Positions 46,014-55,984 of a DNA stretch of 64,000 bases are shown here, piece by piece. The notes below the pieces were generated by a model. It was not told the origin of the DNA and searched no databases. It saw nothing but the letters and a program-made list of their open reading frames with translations. The position numbers were made by a program, and so were the translations under genes. The stretch is from Paramarasmius palmivorus (Eukaryota > Basidiomycota > Agaricomycetes > Agaricales > Marasmiaceae). Position 1 is the first letter of the stretch. Every line of letters begins with the position of its first letter. The stretch is from assembly GCA_037176845.1 (NCBI GenBank), contig JAYKXP010000009.1:682001-746000 (forward strand). The letters run 5' to 3'.

Positions 46014-46027
46014 CTCCCCTTCAAACC
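46014..46027 (-). other. Polypurine tract of Copia 2
   Basis: GGTTTGAAGGGGAG on the minus strand, next to the 3' LTR and overlapping the last codons of the RNase H frame. Confidence 0.65.
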
Positions 46028-49000
46028 TTTGAGAGTCCAAGAGACGAAGCGAAGTGTTTGACCTTTAGTGAAGGTAAAGCTTTAGTGAAGATATCGGCTG
46101 TCATTTCCTCGGTAGGACAGTATGTCAGCCGAATCTTGTTTTCCTCTATTGCATAGCGTATGAAATGATATCGGATATCAATGTGCTTGGTGCGTGCATG
46201 GAACCGATCATCTTTGGCTAGAGCGATGGCTGATTGATTGTCTGAGTTGATGAGAATGGGTTTGGCTTTGGTTCTGAAAATTTCTGTGACAAAATTTCTG
46301 AGCCATATAGCTTCTTTTGCAGCATGGGTAAGTGCTACATATTCCGCCTCTGTTGTAGATAGCGAAACGATTTCCTGTCGTTTTGATGACCAGGATACTG
46401 CTCCTCCATTCAATACAAAAGCATATCCTGAAATGGCATGTCGGTCTTCATTTGACATTCCATCAGCATCAGCGAAACCTGTTATTTCTCCTTCATGGCT
46501 TCCATATGTCAACCATAAGTCTTTGGTGCCTTTGAGATATCCATAAACTTTCTTTAAGGCGTTCCAATGTGTTGGACCTGGGTTTAGAGAGAAACGTGCG
46601 AGTTGTGATGTGGCGTATGTGATGTCTGGACGAGTTGCTACTGATAAATATTGAAGTGCCCCTAATGCTTCCATATAGGGTTTGCGCTTCATAGCAATCA
46701 CATCGTCTGGAAGGGATGGTGATTGATCCTTTGTGAGTTTGGTGTGGGGATCAAAAGGAATGGCTGCTGGTTTCACATCACTGAATCCATATCGTTCCAG
46801 TATGGCTTCAATGTATGATCTCTGGGAAAGTTGAATACATCCAGTAGATCTCCGAATTTCTATGCCCAACATCCAATGGAGTGGTCCTCCATCTGTAACC
46901 TCTATTTTTCCTTTAATCTTCTGTTTTAGTCTGTCCATCAACTTTTCAGTTTCTGTGACAAGTGTCATATCATCAACATGGATGAATATGATGATGAATG
47001 GGGAAGTAGAATAGAATACAGCATGGTCAAAGTCTGATCGCTTGAGACCAATGCTTTCCATCAAGTTCCTAAATGTTGTGTACCATCTTCGTCCTGCCTG
47101 CTTTGCTCCATACAGGGCTACTGAGAAGGATAGGATTTATCCTGGCTTTGCTCCTATGTCTATGCCTTTTGGAGGGTAGGCATATAGCTCTTCTCCTTCT
47201 CTCAGCTTTCCATACAGATATGCACTTTTGACATCCATTTGATGGATAATCATATTGTGATGTGCAGCAATGCTGAGTATTGCTCTAATGCTTGAGAGCT
47301 TTGCTACACTGGCAAATGTATCATCCGGGAAATAATCAACATTTGGGATTTGAGTGAATCCTCGGACTACCAATCGTGCACGGTGTCCTGTTATATTTCC
47401 TGGTGGATCTCTTTTGGTCCGGTAAACCCATTTGGTGCTAAGAACATGAACGTCCTTGGGTTTGTTGATGATTGTGAATGCGTTCCTTGATCGCAATCGA
47501 TTAATTTCATCTTCCATTGCCATGTACCATTGTTTGCTAAAAGGACTGGCATTGACTTCTTCCAGAGATATTGGATCATGAAGAACTATCTCTGATGTGA
47601 CCTTTGCGAGACTGGCTGTGAGATGTTTGATCTCTTTGTTTCCTTCAGCGTCTCCTTTGATGATGGCTAGGAGTTTAGGATTCAATCTTCGGGTACGTGT
47701 TGATTTCCGAAAAACTTCAGGATCAATTGGTTTCGTAATTTCCTGGGGAATAGGTATAATGAAGTCTTGATCCGACTCGGTGATAGATTTGTCGAGATTG
47801 ATTGAGACATCTTGCTCCCCTTCAACGAGTTGGATCTCTTGTTTAGAGAAAACAACATTTCGTTCAACTGTTACTGAACGTCGATCTGGCCAATATATCC
47901 TGTAACCCAATGATTCTGGGTCTATTCCAATCCATCTGCCTTCAGATGCTTGTTCTGCCAGCTTGTCTGGCTTTTCAAATCGTTTTACATATACGATTTG
48001 CCCAAAAATATGCATTTCCTTTGCATTTGGGATCCTTCCATATCGCAATTCATAAGGTGTTTTCATTCCAACACCCTTGTGTGGAGTTCTATTCCAGACA
48101 TAAACTGCATATTCCATAGCAGTTCCCCAAAGCCATTTGGGTAATCCTGATTGTAGAAGCATTGTGCGTACTGCTCCTAACAATGGACCATGTGCTCGTT
48201 CAGCATTTCCATTCTGCTCCGGTGTATCATGGACTGTTAATTTTCTTACAGTTCCCATGTGTTCCAGGTAGTCTGTGAATTCTTCTCCTAGGAATTCTCC
48301 TCCTCTATCAGAATGCAACACTTTGATAGTAACATCATGCTGTGTTTGGAGTCGAGTTTGGTGAGCAACGTATTTTGCAAATGCTTCTCCTTTGGTCTTG
48401 AGTAGTGGTTCCTCCAACCAATAGGTTGCATCATCCAACAATGTGAGACTGTATTGTTGATGATTTATTGTTTGAACTGATGCAGGTCCCCATACATCCA
48501 TGTGTACAAGGTCCCCAAATTTTGCTGCTCGAATTTCTCCATTTGTGCGAGTCTTTGGAATGCTGGTTCTTCTGGCTTTTCCAAGAAGACATACTTTGCA
48601 CTCCTTTTTCTCCATGCGATTTGGATCAAGTGCAATTCCAGCAATGTGGCCTTCATTTATCCACTTTCTGGTATAGTCATAATTCATATGACCAGCCATG
48701 CAATGTCCTTCATATAAGGATACCAATCGTTCTTGGCTTGCCATGAGAGCTCTTTCACTCCCCTTGATTTGATAAAGTCCTTCCACCTTTGGAATGCTAG
48801 CGACTTGTCTGCGATTTACATCATAAATGCGCATGATTCCTCCATGGATGACAATTTCATGTCCTTCATCATCTAGTTTCCCAATGGATACTAGTGTGTT
48901 GTTCATGTGTGGAACATGCAATGCATCTGGCAATGGTAGGTTATTTCCATCAGGTAACTCTAAATCCAGAGTTCCTTTTGTGCTTGTTATAACCTCTTCA

Positions 49001-50877
49001 CCATTTGCCACTTCTATTTTCCTTGGAGCAATATCTTCCATGTCGTACATTTTGTCATCACTTGGTATCATGTGTGATGTACATCCTGAATCGAAAAGGA
49101 TGGTATTGGCAGTGTTTGCAACAAGTTTTGCTTGTTCACTTGGATAATGTTTTTCAACAGCCATCCAAGTTCCTTCTTCGAATTCTTCTTCGATACGTGC
49201 ACTCGATGCACTTTCTGTTTTGCGCCATGGTTTGTCTGTTTTGTCTTCCTTCTTTGCCTCTTTCTTTGGCTCAGAAGCTTTATGGGCTTGTTGTTTCTTT
49301 GGTGATGGGCATGCTTTTGCCATGTGCCCTTTTCCACCACAATTGAAACAACTAATATTGTCTCTGGTTTGTGAGGTTTGGTTTCTGGAGGTTTGATTCT
49401 TGAATCCTCCTCTTCCTCTACCTCTACCTCTGAAACTTCCTCTCTTTCCTTGATTGTTTTGTCCTCTGTCCTGGGAATAATTTGCCGATTCCTTTGGTTT
49501 TCGACGCATAGCTTGTCCATTTGCTTCAGCACGTATGGCAGCTATTAACTTATCAACAGTTAAATCTTTTCCAGATTCACTGTAGACAGTCATTACTGCT
49601 GTGATTGTCGAATTTAATGTGTGTGGGACAGATGCAATTAATGCATTCTTGAACTGATCATCCGAAACAGTAATGTTCCGAGATGTAAGTTCATTTCGGA
49701 TGTTGAGGAGTTCGTCTATGTGCTGGTTTACTTTTCCAACATCATGGCACGATAGGTTGTATAGTTTCCTTTCCAGATGTGCTTCGGTCAAAGGATTTTT
49801 GGTGTCATAATCCTTTTTCAGACCTGCCCATAGTTCTTGTGATGTCTCCGCATTTCGATATCTGCGAAGAATAGTGTCTGGCAATCTTCCAATGATTGCA
49901 TTCATGAGATCGGCATCTGCGTCTCCTTCTTCTGCAGTAGTCAGGTATTTCCCATACCCTATTGACTTTGCTGCACGTTCTATACGCATTGCCCACATGC
50001 CCCAGTTTGACCCATCGGCCTTTAACTGAGTACATTTGTCAAATGCCTTTACTGCTTTAGACATATCGTCGTCGTCTTCGTCAATTGACGGTTTGGGAGT
50101 TGGTGGTCTAGGTTTGGGAGGCGTCTTGGGCGATAATGGAGGTGTTGATTTATGAGATGGTGGTGCAGATGACTTCTGCGATTGTTCTTTGTCTTCTTCG
50201 GAATCAGATTTTGGAATATCAGTACCTTGTACTGACACCTGTTCCTCTTGTTCAAGATCTTCTTGGAGTTCTTCCTCCTGATCTTCTTCCTCCTGTTCTT
50301 GTTCTTCTTGTTGTACTTCCTGTACTTCTTCTTGTTGTGTATTAGATGTCCCAGCTGGTGGGAATACTAATGGTTGTGGTTCTGGTACTGTGGTTCGTAG
50401 GACGTTTCCTCGAACTACTTCTGCGTTCTGATCGTCACAATCCCTAAAATTTCCTGCTTGTAAAGCTTCCTTTGGAGTCCTGATTCGATTTCTTCTGTTT
50501 GGACACGGTTGTTCTGCACAGTGATACCACTTTAAGTCGGTATAATCTGCGTATTGATCTCGAAGTTCGTCGATCTCAAATTGATGTGGACAATCGAAGC
50601 AGTTTAAATCTGTTCGAAGTTGTGTGGGTTGTGCAGAAGATGCTGGTGGTGTGTTCAATCCTCCAACTGGACTCTGTCTCCTGGAAGGGATACGCGATGG
50701 ATTTCTGGATGGGTGTGTCGATATACTAGTTGGTCCCGATGGACTTGGTTGTCTACTTCCTACTGGTGTAGGTTGTCTGCTTGGATTTCTGGATCCACGT
50801 AATATTTGTTCTGGGTTGAAAGTTCCTGGTATTGGGGTGCCGCTTCTGGATTGATAACGGCTTCCTCGATCGGACAT
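46021..50877 (-). pseudogene. Gag-pol polyprotein of Copia 2, one internal stop
   Basis: The frame from ATG at 50877 runs 1,246 codons to TAA at 47137-47139 and then continues in the same frame to 46021; removing that one codon position would leave about 1,618 residues. In order: Cys/His N-terminal module, acidic stretch, gag core (LKADGSNWGMW), zinc knuckle CFNCGGKGHMAKAC (about 507), protease ILFDSGCTSHM (about 594) and GAG-pre-integrase CKVCLLGKARR. The integrase catalytic D, D, E are seen in HMDVWGP, LHSDRGGEF and NGNAERAHG. Reverse transcriptase shows MDVKSAY before the stop and ALYGAKQAGRRWY after it. HVDD is the polymerase active-site box, and RNase H includes STTEAEYVAL and TKHIDIRYHF. 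The stop falls inside the RT domain, so this copy cannot make full-length Pol unless read through. Confidence 0.88.
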
Positions 50878-50934
50878 ACACTAGTCCGGTGTTTAATCTC
50901 GGTTATACTCTGGGTCGGCTATAATCTAAAAGCC

Positions 50935-50947
50935 GGGGCCCATAACC
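50935..50947 (-). other. Primer-binding site of Copia 2
   Basis: GGTTATGGGCCCC on the minus strand immediately inside the 5' LTR, identical to that of Copia 1. Confidence 0.75.
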
Positions 50948-51247
50948 TGTCAGAGTTTAAAGTCTAACTCTGATAGCAGCGATAGCGCACACAGCGCGAA
51001 GATGAGAGCGACTCAGAAGTTGAGAGAACAACTGATGATATTTGTAGGCTTTTCTGTCTAGCTTATATACAAGAGTAGGGATAAAAGATAAACCTAATAG
51101 TACAATAATAGATGAGTGAAACTGACAGGATACTCTAGTGGGTTACAACCCGATCTATAGATATACGTTTTCTGAGTAATGTGGCATAGGCGGAGTATAG
51201 TGGTGAAATGAGTCATATGAGTAACATCTATATTTAGTATTCCAACA
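50948..51247 (-). repeat. LTR of Copia 2 (5' LTR)
   Basis: 300-bp LTR; TATATAAG-like promoter sequence lies inside on the minus strand. Confidence 0.88.
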
Positions 51248-51500
51248 GATGGGTCCCAAAAAGTTTCCTTTTTGGATCCGTGACCTTACCGTGACTTCTT
51301 GTGACCTGTCCGTGACATGCTGTAAATTTGATCAGGCTGATAAGAAAGTTTTGACCGTGACCAAACTGCGACTTGACTGCGATCGTGACTTCGTACAGGG
51401 TACCGCAGCATCTCATACTGGTACCGCTACGTTGATGACTTGTGGTGATAAACTGCAAGTCATAGCTGCCATCCACATGTGAATTTGGGCAGGGGGAACA

Positions 51501-52382
51501 ATGGTACGTTATGATATCTACAATCCTTTTTGTGCACGCTTTCGACATCTACTCCACAGAAGCAATGCTCTTGTTGCTTCAGAGGAAAACCCAAGAAAGC
51601 CAGATGACCCGGAAGGATGCTACTTCTGTGGTCAACAATTGCCGCTGAAGGAGCTGAGAAACCATATCGGTCGTCACATTCTCTATGCAGCAAGAGGGAT
51701 AACAGAAGAAAACCTTGAACATCAGGTATGAGAACAACAAGTGTTTTAGCCTTCGAGATTATTGATATAGCGCCGTAAAACCAGGTTGGTGTCGATCCAT
51801 GCGGTTTCTGTGGACGCGACGGGTGTGTGACCATGCTCGTCGAGCAAGGAGACACATACAAAATCTGGTCTTCATGTTCCTACCGTGATGATAACCTTAA
51901 CAAAAACAACGGTTACCAGAAAGCAAAGGACGGCTCAAGAAAACAGCCATGCACCAACTTACCAATCCACTGTCATTTATCAGGCTGCTCCTCATGATTC
52001 ATCCATCTCTAGGCTGCCGAAAACCATCTGGAAATACAACGCGGTATATCATTTCGTCACTGAACATGCCGACGATTAAGGGAACCCACCTCGAGTTCCA
52101 TTCCAGATGGTAGTTGCTTCACATATCCGGAAGATCGAAGAACGTATTCTGGGGGTATTGCCTGATCAGACCGTAAAATACAGGCAGCAATACAATGTTG
52201 CGAACTCAGATCAAATTGACATTCCATCCGATGCTGAGGAAGAAGACTCGCGGCCACGGCAGCGAGAACGCGGAGATACGGTGGTGGTGCAAAGCAAGAG
52301 ACCAGTTTTGCAGTGGCCGCCAAGTAACGAGGAGTCTATTAGATGGATACTAAATATTTGTATAAGCATAATTTTGCATTGA
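51501..52382 (+). pseudogene. Decayed zinc-finger reading frame inside the TIR element
   Basis: The first piece contains GCYFCGQQLPLKELRNHIGRHIL, a C2H2-like finger. After a 54-bp intron-like gap comes DPCGFCGRDGCVTML, then CTNLPIHCHLSGC after a frame change, and then TIWKYNAVYHFVTEH. A further segment from about 52107 is charged and ends near 52382. The order of paired Cys-X2-Cys/His motifs resembles the C-terminal part of long hypothetical proteins found in many copies in mushroom genomes. Frame changes and stops (for example after SSISRL...EHADD) show it is decayed. It lies between the inner inverted repeats, so it is probably the element's own remnant protein or a captured gene. No transposase catalytic motif is visible. 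Confidence 0.5.
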
Positions 52383-52557
52383 ATATCATTTTACCTATCT
52401 TAAAAGAACTAGAAACGTTGGGTTGAGCGGAAAGAGAAAAATGATCTAAACTTTAACGAACTGATTCTAATCGATGACCTAAGAGCGTGACAGACGAAAA
52501 AGGAAAGTTTTTGGGACCCATCGGCCCCAGTTGATTTCAGCGCTTGCTCGCTTGGTC

Positions 52558-55500
52558 CAGGACGTGAGTGAATTGAGAATTACAGAGTTACGGAGTACAA
52601 AAATAGCACGTGTCTGTAAAAGTAGCGCGCGCTCAGAAGTGCCGGACTGCATGTTACCCGGCAGTTCCAGCCAGCGCACAGACCGTGACCATGCTCAAAG
52701 GCGACGACGTCCAAGTCAGCACGGCATCCTCAACAAACTGATGCTCTCCTACTTGTGAATACTTCGGTGTAGTTGAATAGTATATGTGCGTCCCATCTAC
52801 GACCCGATAGTTATTGTGATATGCGGTCCTACATGCTTCAGAGGGGAAAAGATCAGTGGCGAAAACTCAATTGGCAAGATAACACATACTTTCACAAGTG
52901 AGATGGATGTGGCACCCAGGTTATGCACCTCGCAAAAGAGTGTAGATGATGATCAATGTCGTCTTTCATCAAAGAGCCCAGGTGGATAATTGACGAAAAT
53001 CAAGTTGACGAAGTTCATCATGCTTTTGTAGATGGCTCAAGCGCGAAAACAATGACATTGTAAAGAAGATAATAGGTATTGCAAGGAAGGCGTCTCGGAG
53101 GGAAGGGTGAGGCGCCCAAGTGACGCGGCCTCCAAAATAGGAAGGACCAGCATGTGACATTACAGACACGTGCAAAACCTGTAAACCTGTAACCTGTAAT
53201 TCTCATTTCACAGACGATCTCGCTTGGTCGCCCCTCGGAAAAAATCGAATAATTCCGAAAAATCTCAGAAATCGTTGTGCATCTCCTGTAGTCACCAAAA
53301 GACCAGAATTACCCTTGTAAAGTACATCTATTAACTAAGGAGAATTCGTAAGTCGGATGTACACCGTATCACTCGACGAACAAGGCGTTCACGGAGTGTC
53401 AGAATCCCGGACTGCTTCGTACGAACTCTGATCCCTCATTCATGGTTTGCTGCTCACTGCTTACTCTGACCTCATTTTCAAGCTCGTAAATGAGTGAATG
53501 ATGAAGCTGTTTACCCTCTGGGGCACAGGTTGGGCATAGGAAATGTGGGATGTACTGGCGTCCAGCCAGTATGTCTGTGAAGATCTACTCGGCCTTTCAG
53601 ACAGCTCCTTTCTATCGAGACATCCTTCGTATAGGCAACAATGTTGTTCTTTGTGTATATTACAAGTTTTGCTTTAGTTATTCGGCAGGATGGTTGATGG
53701 AGATTGATTTTGTAATGGTAGTGTAGGTATTGGCTTGGTGAATGTCCGAACGAAGACTTTATGACCCAACGCCATAAGGCCATCCATATCCTGAATGATT
53801 TCTAGCAAGGTGAAAGACTATGCAGATGCAGAAGGATGGAAGAAGTTCAAAAATCGAATGATGCAGGAACTTGAAGCATCATGTACACCTTGTTTGCGCT
53901 GGTGTCGAGTCTGTAGTCTTCCAAGCAACTCTTACTGGGTCCTCTACGCTCTAGCTTGAGAGAATCAAAGATGCGAAATAAGGAGAGGGGGATGCCTCGA
54001 GGGCTGTATCGGGTGATGTGTTCCGGGTTGGTTCAAGGTACGCTGTAAAACGGAGCACAATTGAGGGCGATGAGAAATACATGATATATGGCTAGGACGC
54101 ACCTTGAAAAAACCAAGCCACTGCATATGCCACCAGAATACTGCCAGAGCCAAGCTGCAAAGTGTAGCAGAAGGTGAAGCAGAAGCCGTGCTTCTCCTAG
54201 ACCGCCGCTACATACTACCTTGTCCTGCGCCCAACCGATTCTTCATACCCCACATCGCTCTTTGTCCAACTGGGCCGCTTTATTTTGAACCTGAACACCC
54301 GAAAAGGGACCGGAGAGCGAGTAAAGACCAGGAGGGTCTGTCAGAATGGCGTTCAACATGAGAAGAAGAGACAAGAGCAAATTTCTCCGGACCTGATCAA
54401 AAACATCTCGTTCTTCGAGCACAACTGGAGCCACGATTTATTCAGTTCATTGAGTGTACATATAGGTATTTATAGATTGCTTTACAAGGGTCTTAGACTG
54501 GTTACAAGGGTGCTCCAATATTTTTGGGATTTTTCGGAATTATTCGATTTGTTCTGGTGTTTTTGACGCGCGTCGCAAGCATTTCACAAACCGCTGTAGG
54601 TGAGATAAAGGATTGTCGACCAGTGAACATTTGTAAGTCGACTTGCAGAAATAGATGTTCATGATGGTAGCTAGGCGATCTACCTGAATAAATTGGTCAA
54701 TAGAACGCAGGTGGAGCAGATGTTCACCGTGACGTACCTTCCAGTCGTCTCTGCTTCATCCGGTTGCCATCATCCCGTCACCCTTCTGAAGCCTTGCAAC
54801 TGCCTGACAGTTCATTACTGTCCATCCTCAAGCCCTCGTGGTTGCATAGCCAAGTGACAGTCATAAAACAAGCCAGTACACGGGGAATAGAGCCAGTTAG
54901 CCAGGAGACCCATAGATTGATTAAAATAGCTTGAGGCACATTGAGGAATGAACGACTTGATATTCACTAGCGAGAAGAAGAGTTGCGATCTTGAGGTCTT
55001 GAGGTCCTGAGGTTCTGAGGAAGACAGAGATAAACCCTAGCTTTTCCTAGTCCAAGTCGTCGAAGATGCGGAAAGAAATTTTATCGGAGTTAAAATCACC
55101 TCATCGCTCGGTTTCCTGACCGCGCACGCAATATTTTCAACCAAAGTTGCCAAACGTACCTCGGGTCGAGGCAAATTACGGAAACCGGATTGATGAGATC
55201 CGAAACGATTCCAAGCAAATCTTCATTGAATGTGAATTTCAGCCAAAAGTTAAATGAAATTCAACCTCGTTTGGGTTCACAGTGATTTAGATGATGGTGG
55301 TTGCATGGATCAAGGTCAAAGACCACGACCGCACCTGAGAACAAACTCCCAGCATCCTGACTCGTAATTAGAAAAACAGTTGTTGAACTTGAATAGTTAC
55401 CTTGCTTGTCAAGGTCTCTCCCGAATGATTTGCACTTTCCCACCATTTTATCCAAATAAGTGCAAACAACTGTGCTACGTCAGCAATCTGAGCAACCACA

Positions 55501-55984
55501 GATGTCTCTTTGAACTACTTTTTCCTTTGGTATCCTGTTTGCGTGTAAGTCACCCTTTATTTTTACATCCGAAGTTTGCGCTCATCACCAATTTCATGTA
55601 GTTCTGTCCACCTATCACCAACTGTAATGTTGTGAGTGCGATACTGAGCTTGCGAAAAGGTGCGTCTTCACTACTGTGGAAATTTTTGGTGTTTCTAATT
55701 GGAATCTTGTTCAGATTTCTCGTGTAGGTTTTCCATATATTCACCTCAGGCTACGCGTTGTTAACGCTAGTTCTCGAACGCTGACATCATCGCTACTTCC
55801 AGGAATTGTTGGCTCGTGGATTCCGCTCTTCAATCACACTCCAAAAGGGTATTTTTCATGGGAGGATCTATCACGCATGTAGCTTCTGTCATAATGGTCG
55901 AGCTTTATTTGTGGGTAGTGTGGTCTGAGACTTTCCAAGTCTCAGTGCTCTACTGTTTTCCGTCATTATGTATTATTACTCTTA
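52558..55984. other. Gene-free region with inverted repeat fragments
   Basis: No convincing gene. The sequence AAATCGAATAATTCCGAAAA plus ATC at 53242-53264 recurs as its exact reverse complement at 54528-54550. A CTCGCTTGGTCGCCCC at 53222 resembles the left repeat of the TIR element. The minus strand near 54430-54500 has TATAAATACC and AATAAATCG motifs, as in an LTR or gene end. The right part probably contains the 3' end of the Helitron, which I could not place. Confidence 0.4.
53242..54550. repeat. Inverted repeat pair, 23 bp exact
   Basis: Copies at 53242-53264 and 54528-54550 are exact reverse complements starting AAATCGAATAATTCCGAAAA. They lie in the part that splits the right terminal repeat of the TIR element, so they may mark another nested element of about 1.3 kb. 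Confidence 0.5.

Larger units (their letters stand above)
45714..51247 (-). mobile_element. Copia-type LTR retrotransposon 2, near-complete
   Basis: Element of 5,534 bp flanked by the 5-bp duplication GATGG (45709-45713 and 51248-51252). The LTRs are 300 bp each and nearly identical. It encodes gag, zinc knuckle, protease, integrase, reverse transcriptase and RNase H in one frame on the minus strand, broken by a single TAA at 47137-47139. It inserted into the inner part of a TIR element, because the inverted-repeat sequence continues uninterrupted across the two flanks. Its primer-binding site and first residues match Copia 1, though the LTRs are different, so the two are related families. 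Confidence 0.92.
45615..54596. mobile_element. TIR DNA element, interrupted by Copia 2 and further insertions
   Basis: The left end CAGCGGTTTGTGAAATGCTT continues to GCGACGCGCGTCAAAAA. Its reverse complement is at 54560-54596, and TA flanks both ends. A second inverted pair lies inside: GACCAAGCGAGCAAGCGCTG and onward (45674-45713, continued at 51248-51275 after the Copia insertion) matches 52494-52557 in reverse with few mismatches over about 60 bp. The left outer and inner repeats are contiguous, while on the right they are 2 kb apart. That suggests a later insertion into the right terminal repeat. A decayed zinc-finger frame lies inside. Confidence 0.6.

Noticed and set aside
47910..50854. 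Plus-strand frames inside Copia 2
   Set aside because: Shadows of the gag-pol frame on the opposite strand.
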